NCBI GenBank assembly: GCA_905221605.1
Contig: CAJNDS010002169.1
Span: 539,967 to 603,966, forward strand
DNA: 64,000 nucleotides
DNA from: Symbiodinium natans
Lineage: Eukaryota > Sar > Dinophyceae > Suessiales > Symbiodiniaceae
Direction of reading: 5' to 3'
Shown here: positions 1-11,435 of the stretch, piece after piece
How positions within the stretch are numbered: position 1 is the stretch's first letter
Layout of the letters: the number at the start of each line of letters is the position of its first letter
Translations under genes and position numbers: made by a program
The notes under the pieces: model-generated
Seen by the model: only the letters and a program-made list of their open reading frames with translations
Database searches by the model: none
Told to the model about the DNA's origin: nothing

Positions 1-1055
1 ATTTTGAATATGCTGCTTCTGTATATGAGGACCAGGTAAAGTCTTGCCTATTCAAATCACTGAGAAAAGCACGTACGTGGGTTTATGCACAGACCTTTGC
101 CAAGGAGGCTTTAACAGAGAAGGCCTCTATGTGCAAATATCGAATTTGTGCATTTGAAAGAAGCTGAAATATCCTTTTTTTCAACAAGAACCATTCTGGG
201 ATCACAGCACCTGCTGTTTAAGAAAAAGTCTATATCTCATGAACACCCTTACTTTGCGATAACGATTTTGTTTTTCTGATCCTTTAATTCAAGCTCTTGA
301 TATTGCATTGCCCCCCTGTGATTCTTACAGTAAAGCCTGCTCGAATCTCATTAACGTCTTATCTACTCGATTGAAAACTGTATGAATAAAATCCTAAGTA
401 GCCTGTTCAAAAAGCCAATAAGGTTTTGAACATATCCTACTCGAAAAGCCAACAAGAGGTCAAACAGAAGAATTCAAGACAGTAATAGGGCTTGGGTCCA
501 ATACAGGGCTAGTGAATTGTCCACTCTAAGACTTCCCCTGGTGAAGTGAAGTGTCCATTCCGGGTAGCACAGTTCACATACTGGTACAAGAACCAGAACA
601 TGTGGACAGTCACGGAGAGAATGCTGCGCGCTTTGTTTGATAAGTAGGGTTGAGAAGGCACGCCACTCATCGTTCAGTCTTGCTGCAAAGCAGAAACTCA
701 CCGACATCCAAATTTTGTATTCACATCCTGCGACCAGAGGCCACACCGCGAGAGCGCGCTGCTACCGCGACAAGGAGGCACAAAACTTAACCGCGACAAT
801 GGAAAATACCTACCGCGACAAGGCGTCGCATGCCACGGCGACAAGCTTCTGCAGCTGCTGAAGCTACTTTTTGCTGCCCTCCCCTCCCCACCTGCTTACC
901 TCCCCCCCCCCCCACCCTCCATACCCTCCCCCGACTCCCCTCTCTGGAAATGATGTTCTTCAGCGACAAGAAACAGCTCACAGGTCTGAAATGTTTTTGT
1001 TTTTTTCCCTGAGCGCATCCTGAGTGTCTGTGCACTCTGCACCCAAGGCCCCCTA
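1..1055. other. No gene recognised
   Basis: I see no convincing coding stretch here. The first 750 bases are ordinary mixed sequence. Bases 880-950 are a pyrimidine-rich run with a C homopolymer. Short open frames exist on both strands but look like chance frames without family resemblance or splice signals. Confidence 0.5.
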
Positions 1056-2044
1056 TTGCAGCCGACTTCGGCTTCACTTGTTCTTCTTGGCCTGGCAAAA
1101 GCAAGCGTGAACAAAAACCAGTTTGGGTCTCCAAAACTGATTTTTTGGAGGAGGGAAAGGGGGGTCTGGGGGGTAGCTGTAGCTGCGCAGGCGTTTATGC
1201 ACATGCAGAACCCCTGCCTGCTGGCCAGCAGGAGATGGCTTCACTTGTTCTTCTTGTCCTGGCAAGAGCAAGCGTTCATAAAAATCAGTTTGGGTCTCCA
1301 AAACTGATTTTTTTGGGCGGAGGGAGGGGTGGGGGGCTGGGCAAACAAAAACCAGTTTGGATCTGCAAAACTGATTTTTTGGGGGAGGGGGGGGGGGCTT
1401 TGCGGGGGGGTTGGAGAGGGGGGGGGCCTGCCTGTTGGACAGCAGCAAGACGACTTCACTTGTTCTTCTTGCCCTGGCAAGAGCAAGCATTCACAAAAAT
1501 CAGTTTGGATCTCCAAAACTGATTTTGAGGCGGGGTGGATCTGCGTGCCTGGCGGCTAGCAGGAGATGGCTTCGCTTGTTTCTTCTTGGCCTGGCAAAAG
1601 CATGCGTCACCGAGCTTTTTTGGGGGGGCTGGGGGGCTCTGCAGGACTTCACCCTCTTGAAAGGTCCTGTGGGCATTCACAAAAATCAGTTTGGATCTCC
1701 AAAACTGATTTTTGGGCGGGGTGGAGCTGGGGGGGCTTCGCCACATGTTGAACCCCTGCGTGCCTGGCGGCTACCAGGCGATGGCTTCGATGTTTCTTCT
1801 TAGGCGGGGTGGAGCTGGGCATGCTGAACCCCTGCGTGCCTGGCGGCTAGCAGGAGATGGCTTCGCTTCTTTCTTCTTGGCCTGGTAAAAGCACGCGTCA
1901 GCAAGATTTTTTGGGGGGTTCACCCTCTTGAAAGGTCCTGCGGGCATTCACAAAAATCAGTTTGGATGGGGGTACTGCGCCACACGCTGAACCCCTGCAT
2001 GCCTGCCGGCTAGCAGGAGATGGCTTCGCTTGATTCTTCTTGGC
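1056..2044 (-). repeat. Irregular tandem repeat with palindromic core, directly 3' of a coding exon
   Basis: Several degenerate units share a block reading CTGGCAAAAGCAAGCGT, followed by a near-palindrome of the form AAAATCAGTTTGGATCTCC, then CAAAACTGATTTTT, then a G-rich spacer. Palindrome copies begin near 1108, 1281, 1348, 1495, 1681 and (truncated) 1949. On the minus strand each unit starts with a copy of the last bases of the exon at 2045-2805 and its donor (GCCAG|GCCAAG). The array therefore looks like amplification of an exon-intron junction. Unit length varies because the G-rich spacers differ. Confidence 0.8.
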
Positions 2045-2805
2045 CTGGCAAAAGCACTGCGGCGCCTCCTCCTCCTGCTCCTGGACCTGTCCCTTGGCGG
2101 GGACCTCTCCTTTTTGTTCTTCTTTTTCTTTTCCTTTCTCCTGCCCCTGGTCTCGTTCCTTTCCTCTCCTTTCAGTGGCTCCTTTTCCTTTTGCTCCTGC
2201 TCGTCAGAGGAGTCAGAGTCCTCGTGGTCTTGGTTCCCTTTCTGCTGGTCCAGCCACTCCTTTTCCAGGCGCTGCTGCTCAGCCTCAGCTAGCTCTCTGA
2301 GCTGCGGCCACGTTGCTCGGGGGCGCTCTGCTTTCATACGCCATTGCAAGCAGTAGAGTCCCCGTTGGTGAGCTTGCATGCCTGCTGGGCCGCCTTCTGG
2401 CCTGCGCCAACAGATCTCGCAGAACGAGCCTTTGCCTCCACGACGCCGAGGCGGCTTTGCCGCAGCCTTGCCTTTCAGGCGCAGCTGCTGTGCCTGCTTT
2501 GGCGGAAACGCAGGCTCGCTTGGTTTTCGGCGGTCCTTTTGGCCGTCTTCTTCCTCTTCCTCGTCGGAGTACTCGTAGGAAGAGCTCCTCACCTCCTCCC
2601 TTTCTTCCACCTCCTCCCTTTCTTTCTCCTTCTTGTCTCCTTCCTCGTGGCGTCTGCTCCTCGCCTCTTCCTCCTCCGACTCGCGGCTCCTCTGCTCGTT
2701 TTCCGTTTTCTTGCCTTCCCTTTTTTTGGTCCTCCCTTTCTTCTTTTTTTCCTCCTCCTCCTCCTCCTCCTCCTCCTCCTCGTCGTCCTCCTCCTTCACC
2801 GCGAC
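2045..2805 (-). CDS. Internal exon of a charged, RS-rich protein with a small Cys/His motif
   Basis: This exon of about 254 codons is open between acceptor TTCCGCAG|GTCGCG and donor GCCAG|GCCAAG. The encoded stretch starts with a long Glu run, then alternating Lys/Arg/Glu blocks. It continues with a compact motif FCEICWRRPEGG followed by MQAHQRGLYCLQW, where two Cys, one His and a further Cys could hold zinc. After a second acidic block it ends in a basic RDRSRSRRRRRR tract. Such composition is typical of nuclear RNA-associated proteins and splicing cofactors, so a nuclear RNA role is inferred. No full domain was recognised. The start codon and both ends of the protein lie in exons I could not place; the low-complexity first third could mislead homology searches. 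Confidence 0.6.
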
Positions 2806-2914
2806 CTGCGGAAAAGGAAACAGCGAGGGGCTGGTAGGGTGTGTGTGTGTGTGGGCGGGTGAAATTTTTCAAGGGTGTATTATATATACGTTTGTCCCAT
2901 CCTGCCGTCTCCGG

Positions 2915-3027
2915 CGGCCCGCAGGCTCTGCCATCTTCAGGGGGGGCGGCCCGCAGGCTCTGCCAGCTCTAGAAAGGCGGCCCGCAGGCTCTGCCAGCTT
3001 CAGGGCGGCCCGCAGGCTCTGCCATTT
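2915..3027. repeat. Tandem repeat, unit core GGCGGCCCGCAGGCTCTGCC
   Basis: Four copies of a GC-rich unit of about 30 bases (starting near 2916, 2946, 2972 and 3003) with short variable spacers. No coding role is evident. Confidence 0.8.
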
Positions 3028-3299
3028 GAGATGGGGGGCTGTCTGTGCTTCTGGTTTTGTTTCTACATTCTACATATGTAGTTTTGAGGGTCATAAGACA
3101 GAATGAGCGGCGACCATGACAACTACTTTATAACTCCGTAAGACAGTTCGCATCACGAGCCTTCGCGCGGCCGAGGCATCGTGCCCATGGTGGCACAGCA
3201 CAGTAGACGAGCCAAGTTGGCTGCGACAGGAACATCCCGGTGGCCCACAAGCAGTTCTCCAAAGCTGTCTTGGGCTTAGGGTTCAGGATCATGGAAGCC

Positions 3300-3735
3300 T
3301 TCAGGCACCGAAAGTGGTTTTTAGGCCCCGAAAGTAGCGCCGTTCATGAGAAAACCAGTTTTCGGCACTGAAACTGGTTTTGGACCTCGAAACTAGGGCC
3401 TCGAAACTAGGGCCGTTCATGAGAAAACCAGTTTTTAAGCACTGAAACTGGTTTTGGGCCTCCAAACTAGCATCCTTGACCTCAGAAAACCAGTTTTAGG
3501 CACTGAAACTGGTTTTGGGCCTCCAAACTAGCATCCTTGACCTCAGAAATCCCGTTTTCGGCACTGAAACTGGTTTTGGGCCTCTAAACTAGCATCCTTG
3601 ACCTTTGGGCCTCCAAACTAGCATCCTTGACCTCAGAAAACCAGTTTTAGGCACTGAAACTGGTTTTGGGCCTCCAAACTAGCATCCTTGACCTCAGAAA
3701 CCCAGTTTTAGGCACTGAAACTGGTTTTGGGCGGG
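3300..3735. repeat. Tandem repeat of a CAGTTT/AAACTG hairpin unit
   Basis: Repeated units of roughly 60 bases contain AAACCAGTTTT, then AGGCACTG, then AAACTGGTTTTGGG, an inverted repeat, followed by the spacer CCTCCAAACTAGCATCCTTG. About seven copies, some truncated. The stem sequence resembles the palindrome in the 1.1-2.0 kb array, suggesting one family. Confidence 0.85.
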
Positions 3736-3984
3736 ATGGCCTCCAGGAGGGCAGCCCGAAAAGGGCAGCAGCCAAGGAGCCGAACGAGCCAAAAAACGGC
3801 TACCGAAAACCTTGTCACATGAACCCTGACACAGCTTGTCACTGTAGGTAGCAACCTTGTCGAAGTTATCACGTAATTGTCATGGTAGCCTCACTGTCTG
3901 CCACACCGCGAAAGTGAAAGGGTGCCAGAGTGCCTGCACAGGTATAGACTAGTGGCAGCTATATAAGCATCTTACAAGCAAAGA
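3736..3984. other. No gene recognised
   Basis: Short unique stretch between repeat blocks; nothing supported as coding. Confidence 0.4.
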
Positions 3985-4250
3985 AATCCCAAAATCCAAC
4001 ATCCCAAAATCCAAGAATCCAAAAGTCCAAAAGTCCAAAAATCCAAAGTTTCCTGGGAGATTGTCCGGAGAACTTTGGATTTTGGGATTTTTGTTTTTTT
4101 TTGTTTTTTGGATTTTTGGACTTGTGGATTTTGTGATTTTTGGATTTTTGGATGTTTGGATGTTTGGATGTTTGGATGTTTGGATGTTTGGGTTTTTGGA
4201 TTTTTGGATTTTTGGATTTTTTGATTTTTGGATGTTTGGATTGGAAAAGC
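3985..4250. repeat. GGATTTTTGGATGTTTGGA array with inverted left arm
   Basis: Bases 3985-4050 consist of AATCCAAAA-type units and 4070-4250 of the reverse-complement GGATTTTTGGA/GGATGTTTGGA units. The block can fold back on itself around 4050-4070. Confidence 0.8.
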
Positions 4251-4299
4251 ACATTCAAGAGGACAAATATTTGCAAAAATATTGTGAAATTAGACCAAA

Positions 4300-4490
4300 A
4301 CACAAAAAGTGCAAAAAGTGCAAAAAAGTGCAAAAAGTACAAAAAAGTGCAAAAGAAGTGCAAAAAGTGCAAAAAAGTGCGAAAAAGTGCAAAAAGTGCA
4401 AAAAAAAAAAAGCATAAAAAAAACACAAAAAGCACAATAATACACGAACAAAAGCACCAAAAAAAACACAGGAAGCACAACAAAGCACAA
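4300..4490. repeat. GTGCAAAAA simple tandem array
   Basis: Units GTGCAAAAA or GTGCAAAAAA repeat about twelve times and grade into A-rich CAAAAAACAC sequence. A G homopolymer (about 4580-4605) and a short TA microsatellite (4609-4622) follow. Confidence 0.8.
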
Positions 4491-5032
4491 AGAAGTAGAC
4501 AGGGAAAGCATGGCAGGGTGCAGTGTCTCGAGAACCTTAGACATGTCGATGTGGGTCCATTGGGGTTGGAGGTTTGTCCATTGGGGGGGGGGGGGGGGGG
4601 GGGGGACCATATATATATATATGTGGCAGGAACCTTTATGTATGATATGACCTTTTAATTGTTCTCCACACACAACACACCCACACACGCACACTTTGTT
4701 CCTTTCTTCTAGACGAGATCGTTGCAAAAGGGGGTTCCCCCCCTAGAGCAGGGTTGAGCCCGCTCATTCCTTCCATTTTGCCTTCTTCATCCTCCGTCTC
4801 CTCTTCAACCTCTTCTTTGGCTTTTTCTTACAAAGGAGACAGGAAAAGCAAATGGCAGACTCCAGTAATTCTCCCTCTGTTGCCTTCTTTCTCGTGTTCC
4901 GACGTCTTCTGTTCCGTCTTCTATTCGAGTAGATTGAAGGGAATATGTCGGTAAAAGGTGTTCACCCTCCCGCAGCCTCTTCTTTGGCTGTGTTCTTACA
5001 AAGGAGAAAGGATAAAATGCAAGAAGATGAGT

Positions 5033-5456
5033 CAAAATAAGACAGGTCAAAAAGAAGCAAACTGACGATCAGAGAGAGGGAAGAAAAAATTGTTTTGTGA
5101 GTTGCAGAAAGGGGCTCCCTCTTTTCCTGGAGCAGGGTTGATTTCCTGTGTTCGCTCTCATTTGCTTTCTTTCTCTCCTGCGTGCCTATGTCTTCTGTTC
5201 ATGGTTTGAGGAGATTCAAAGGGACAGATAAGAAAGGCGAAAAAGGTTTCCCTGTCCCTTTCGCTGTCCTTGATCTTAAGAATCTTGTCTTTTCTCAGTC
5301 AGCAAGAGAGGAAGACACAGTAGAAGGGAAACAGCAAGGAACGCTTGAAAAAAACAACGGATACATAAGAGGAAGAAGAAGAAACTCCCTCTCCTCTCTT
5401 CTCGATCTTGTTCAGCTCTCTTCTTGCAGATCATCTCCTACCTTCATCCTTCGCAT

Positions 5457-5509
<53 letters not shown>

Positions 5510-5760
5510 TTGTTCCTTTCTTCCAGACGAGAAGCAAATGGATAAGACGAGATGGAAAGAGACCTTCTTTGCTTCGCTGCAGATTGTGGGAAGAAAACAA
5601 TGAGTTTAGAATCCAACAGTAGACTGCTTGGGGAACAAGGCTTCCCTTTGCTCTTTTTGTGAAAGTCGGGCGTGCGAAGAAATTCCCCCTCCCCTCTTAT
5701 CCCTGTTCTATAGTCTATCTCGTTACAGAAAGACAAATACATATACAAGGCGCCAATTTC
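5033..5760. repeat. Segmental duplication, copy 1
   Basis: This block recurs at 6952-7740 with an offset of about 1,919 bases and near identity from CAAAATAAGACAGG up to the CT microsatellite. Beyond the microsatellite, 5513-5670 matches the other copy only in reverse complement, and direct identity resumes near 5675. No gene is supported inside. Confidence 0.85.
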
Positions 5761-6343
5761 AGTCACTACTCATCCTGCCACGTCTTTCTTTTCCCACGCT
5801 TTTCTTACAGCAGGAAAACGGAACATGCAAGAATGCACATGAATCTCGCCACCATCATCCTCGCTCGTCTCTCTTATCTCCCTTCTCTCTTCTTTGTTGC
5901 CCACCCTCGGTGTGGGGTTGTTTGATTTTGACCTCAACTCTTCTCCTTGCCCGGGACTCTTCTCCTCGCCCGGAACTCTTCTCCTCGCCCGGTCTACTCC
6001 TCGCTCATCCCTGGAGCGCCCAACCTCAAAGTGTCCCTGGAGTGCCCAACTCTAGAGTGGCCCTGGAGTGCCCAACCCCAGACAACCCCAGCCCAGCCCC
6101 AGAGTCTCCCTAGGGCGCCCAACCCCACCGTTTCCAGGAGTGCCCAGCCCAGAGTCTCCAACCCCAGAGTTTCTGGAGGCCCAACCCCAGAGGCCCAACC
6201 CCAGTGCCCAAACCCAGAGTCTCCCTGAAGCCCAAACCAGTGTCTCCCTCGAGAGCCCAGCCCCAGAGTGTTGCTGGAGTGCCCAACCCCAGAGTATCTC
6301 TACCAAGAGAGGGTGGGGATGTTCGAAGCCAAATATTTTCTTA

Positions 6344-6541
6344 CACACGTGACAAATGAATACACAAGAGGACAAGGAAAAGAGAAGTTAATGGACGGGA
6401 AAAGAGGGGAGGATGGATTGTTTTTGTTCGTGGCAAGAAGGGAGGCCGCTGAGTGCCCTTACACCCTCTCTTTGCTTTCTTTCTCTCCTGCATTCCCAGG
6501 TCTTCTGTTCTTTTTTGCTTAGGAAACTCAAGGGAACTGCA
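6344..6541. repeat. Second segmental duplication, copy 1
   Basis: Starts with ACACGTGACAAATGAATAC and recurs at 7900-8097 (offset 1,556) with only scattered differences. The 5-8 kb region is thus built of interleaved duplications with two offsets. Confidence 0.85.
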
Positions 6542-6951
6542 AAAAAAAGAGGAAGACGCTTTCCGTGTCCCTTTTCGTTGCCCTTGCTCTTTTCTTTTCT
6601 CATTCAGCGAGAGAGGAAGAGACTGCAGGGGGGAAACAATAAAGAATGGACAAAAGTAGGAAGAAGTTTTCCTTGTACCTTGTCGTTGCCCTTGCTCTCT
6701 TCTTTTCTCGTTCAGCGAGAGAGGAAGAGATTGTAGGATGAAAACAGCAAAGAATGAACCAGAGTGCTTCTCTCTATTATCTTATTGAGAAGAATGAGCG
6801 CATAAGACTGGGAGGAAACGCACTCCTCGCTTTTCCGTCTGCTTTGGCTCTTTTCTTGCATACGAAACAAATGAATACACAAAAAGACATGAAGAGACAA
6901 CTGGGAGAAAACGACAAGGAGCTGACCCGAGTGCTTGTCTTCTCTTACGGG

Positions 6952-7740
<789 letters not shown>

Positions 7741-7899
7741 AATTTCACTCACTACTCATCCTGCATCGTCTTTGTTTTCCCACTTCTTTAGCGCTTTTCT
7801 TACAGCAGGAAAACTGAACATGCAAGAATACACATGAATCTCGCCACCATCATCCTCTCTCGTCTCTCTTATCTCTCCTCTCTCTTCTTTGCTTTCTTT

Positions 7900-8097
7900 T
7901 ACACGTGACAAATGAATACACAAGAGGACAAGGAAAAGAGAAGTTAATGGACGGGAAAAGAGGGGAGGATGGATTGTTTTTGTTCGTGGCAAGAAGGGAG
8001 GCCGCTGAGTGCCCTTACACCCTCTCTTTGCTTTCTTTCTCTCCTGCGTTCCCAGGTCTTCTGTTCTTTTTTGCTTAGGAAACTCAAGGGAACTGCT
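7900..8097. repeat. Second segmental duplication, copy 2
   Basis: Matches 6344-6541. Shared landmarks are the GGACGGGAAAAGAGGGGAGG and GAAGGGAGGCCGCTGAGTGC stretches. Confidence 0.85.
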
Positions 8098-8700
8098 AAA
8101 GAAACGAAGAAGAAGTTCTCCTTGTCCCTTTTCGGTGGCCTTGCTCTTTTCTTTTCTCACTCAGCGAGAGAGGAAGAGACTGCACAACAAAGAATGGACA
8201 AGAGCGCTTCTCTCTTATCTTATTCAGAAAATGGATAGGTCAGAGGAGGAAGAAACCCCCCCTGTCCTCAGTCTCCATGTCTTCTCTTCTTTTCTCTTCT
8301 CTTCTTTACGTGTTCCTCTCATCAAAGCGTGCAAAGGAAACTCCATTCGCACCCTTTCCTTTCTGTCTTCTTCAAAGGAAAAGCGGAAGGCAAGGCACAA
8401 ACCGAAGACAGAAGAACAAACGATCAGAAGAAGGAAACATTATATAGACTGAAAAGGCTATCCTTCTTGTTTCTCATTGCTTTTCCATCGCTCTCTTCTC
8501 TCTTCAATTCTATCCAGATATTTTCTTTTTCCTTTTGACGAGGAAAATGGGAAGAGAAGGTCCTTTCTCTTCGTCCCTCGTGTTCTTTCCAAAAAACGAA
8601 GAGTATATGCGTTGTGTGAAAAGGTAGAATTTCTAACGCGTCGCACAGGTACATAGGATGTATGTGTTGGTTCGGGGGGCGAAGTCAGCCGCTGCGTTTT
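8098..8700. other. No gene recognised
   Basis: Purine/pyrimidine-skewed sequence that continues the duplicated region; no supported coding exon. Confidence 0.4.
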
Positions 8701-8744
8701 TGGGGTTTTACATGCTGCGACTTCCCGCCCCTGCTAAACCCAAG

Positions 8745-9080
8745 AGGGTTAAGAATTAAAGGTTTAGGGTTTAGATTTAGGCATGTAAACCTAAGCCCAT
8801 AAAGTTTAAACCTTAAGGGTTTAAGATTTAGGTATTGAGACCTTAACCCTATACCATTTAGGTTCGTATTTCGGCGAACCTTTAATCCCTATAGGGTTAA
8901 GATTTAAAGGTTTAGGGTTTAAGATTTAGGCATGTAAAACTAAGCCCATAGAGAAACCCTATAGGGCTCTAAAGGGTTCAAAGGTTTTTAACCGTATAGG
9001 CGCTAAGGTATAAATGCCCAGACCTTAGGCAGGTGTTTAAACCTTTACACCTTATAGGGTTTGCAGGTCCAGGGGTTTTA
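8745..9080. repeat. Degenerate TTTAGGG/CCCTATA block
   Basis: Repeated AAGGTTTAGGGTTTA, CCCTATAGGG and AAACCCTA words in both orientations, strongly diverged. It looks like a decayed telomere-like array. TATG tetranucleotides follow at about 9128-9172. Confidence 0.7.
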
Positions 9081-10122
9081 AGGGTTTACCTCTAAAGCTT
9101 TCACGGGGTTAGCCCTACAACAACTGCGTATGTCTGTATGTACGTATGTACGTATGTATGTATGTCAGTATGAAACCCTATAGGATTAAAGGATCTCGTG
9201 TTTCAGTTTTCAGCGTTACCTATAGGAATTGAACCTTGCCTGTGTTTGTAGTGCTTGCCTCCTGTGGAAACGCAGAGAAAAAGCAGAATAAGTACACACA
9301 TCATGTGTTTTTGCATATCAAAGACAGATATTTAATGGAGAAGGAAGGATGGTAAGCCTCGAACCATAAGACTAGGAAGTTTTCGAGCGCATAGGGTGAT
9401 GCATAAAACCTTTTGCTGCAACCCCCGGGGACGCGAGAATACTGTGAGCAAATATCCTTTCACTATTTCCTGGGACCTTCCAGCGGGCTGCTACAAACAT
9501 CTCTTTTTTCAATTTCAATGCTTTCCACAGGTCTCCCAACATGGTTCTCATTTCTCAAAAACAATTCTCATTTTTCAAATTCCTAATTTCAAGGAATTAG
9601 TAATTTAGGAGTTTCGGCTTAAGGCCTGAATTCCTAAATTTCTAATTCTTCATATTGGAGTAAGGAGGCAAGGACAAAGGTCAAATGATACGTAAAGGTT
9701 CCTCTTACATATATATATATATGTGTATACATACATATATATGTATATATATATATATATTTATTTATATATTTGTGTATTTGTTTGTCTATCTATACTC
9801 ATATTTATGCTTAAAGTTATAGTTATTGATATGTTTGTATTTATGTCTTTTTATTTCTATCTTTTTCTGTATTTGTATGTAAATCGGTATCTTTATCTAT
9901 ACTTACTTTTTTATGTTTTTTATATGTATACCTGTATTTATCCTTATATTTCTGTTCATGTTTATGTTCATTACACATTTATTCATATATACGTATACTT
10001 ATTCATAATTGTTTTTATCTATTCAGTCTACTCATTTGTATATTTATGTAGACATATAGGTCTATATAATAAAAAAACACATAGAGGGGTTCCATGAGGT
10101 CTGGGGCAGCTGAGGCGGGGAC
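9081..10122. other. AT-rich low-complexity stretch, no gene recognised
   Basis: From about 9705 to 10070 the sequence is TATA/TATG-rich and pyrimidine-skewed; its 124-codon open frame is compositionally biased and not credible. This lies just past the last recognised exon of the large flagellar gene, so its terminal exons or 3' end may be hidden here, but I could not identify them. Confidence 0.4.
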
Positions 10123-11435
10123 TTCACGACCACATGCTCCTCTGCCAAAGGCTCCTCCGCAATGCCGTGAAGGTCGTACCTTGCACTAGACAAGCTGAGA
10201 TAACAGCGTCCATGTCATTCGCAGCTCTCCAGAGATCTAGTAGGTGTAGTCTCCCATTTGCGCAGGAGTGGCGTAGGATCCACTAAGGACCCGGCTCATA
10301 TGTTTCGTTGGTACCCACGTTGTACAGCACCAACTGTGCCTTGGAACAAAAAAGATGCACGCGGGAACGCGTGGGAACACAGGCCCTCTCTTAGCCTGTG
10401 TCCTTCTTAATCAAGGAACCTCTGATCGCTCCAAGAGCCCGGCCTTCACGTCGCAGACCCATTCGGGCTTGAAGGTCAGCGGATACGTCGTCACGGTGGC
10501 CTGCCCTGTTGCCTTGGCAGAGCTTGTCCGCACGCTGCGCGCGAGGTGGCCGTGCCAGCCTGGCAAAGGCTCTCCCCCCTGAGAGCAGGACACCCTTCTT
10601 CTTGGCGAAGAACTCCCGGGGCCCGTCAAACTCATGCCCGATCTGCGAGAATGTCGGCTTGATTGCCTGAATAGCAGCAAAGAATTTGGGCCTTTGCAAG
10701 GGCAGCCTGTCTCTCTTCAGCACAAGGAGACAACTTAACTGCGCATCTAAGCTGCCCATTCTCGGTCCGTAGGATTCACAATCGGAATCTCCTGGAGCTT
10801 TGGTTGGGACCTACACACCGTCACAGTTGTGTGGCCCAGGAACAACCCCAAGCCCAAGCCCCCAATCCCCAAAAAAAAGGGAAGATGGCTCCAAGCGAGA
10901 GCGCTTCGCTCTGAAAGGTCCCCAGCCCCCTCAAGTGCGGCTCTCCTGGGTGATCGGCTTCCTTGGCAGAAGAAGTACAGTGGTCATGAGAAGACTAGTA
11001 GCCATTTCACTTCTGAGAGCAGCCATTCTCATCGTACTTCAAAGAAATAAATACAAAGTAATAATAGTTACTGTAATAAAATAGCAGTGGCAAGTTTGAA
11101 GTGCAGATGCAGCGGCCGAGCTTGCGTGGTGAAAGTCAGCGAGCAATGCGTGTTGGGCGCAGTGCCCGTCCCTGGGTCGACAGCTCAAGTCGACATTTCC
11201 TAAATGACTGGCTGGTTCTTAGTAGGGAATGAGGGAATGAGGGAATGAGGGCCCTATATAATCCCTTTAAGGGATTATATAGGGGCCTCATTCCCTCATT
11301 CCCTACTAAGAACCAGCCAGACATGAATTTCTGGCACAGCTCGGCTACGGGATTGAGCTCGAGGCCCTCGAACTGGTAGATGCGGATGTCCACGTCGGAG
11401 GTCAGGGTCACTGTGCAAGGGTACACGCCAGGCTC
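10123..11435 (-). CDS. CFAP47-like exons: last recognised ASH unit
   Basis: 11366-11435 ([20 protein letters not shown]), 10594-10642 ([15 protein letters not shown]), 10444-10500 ([19 protein letters not shown]), 10296-10339 ([14 protein letters not shown]) and 10123-10179 ([18 protein letters not shown]). The last three are phase-consistent; GA plus G completes the Glu codon between the final pair. YpLtFkPeW...L.LYN..[21 protein letters not shown] is a family hallmark. In other members several hundred residues follow, which I could not find below 10.1 kb. A 113-bp hairpin lies in the first intron. Confidence 0.85.

Noticed and set aside
4061-4658. Phe/Trp/Gly- and Lys/Cys-rich frames
   Set aside because: Translations of GGATTTTTGGA and GTGCAAAAA tandem repeats.
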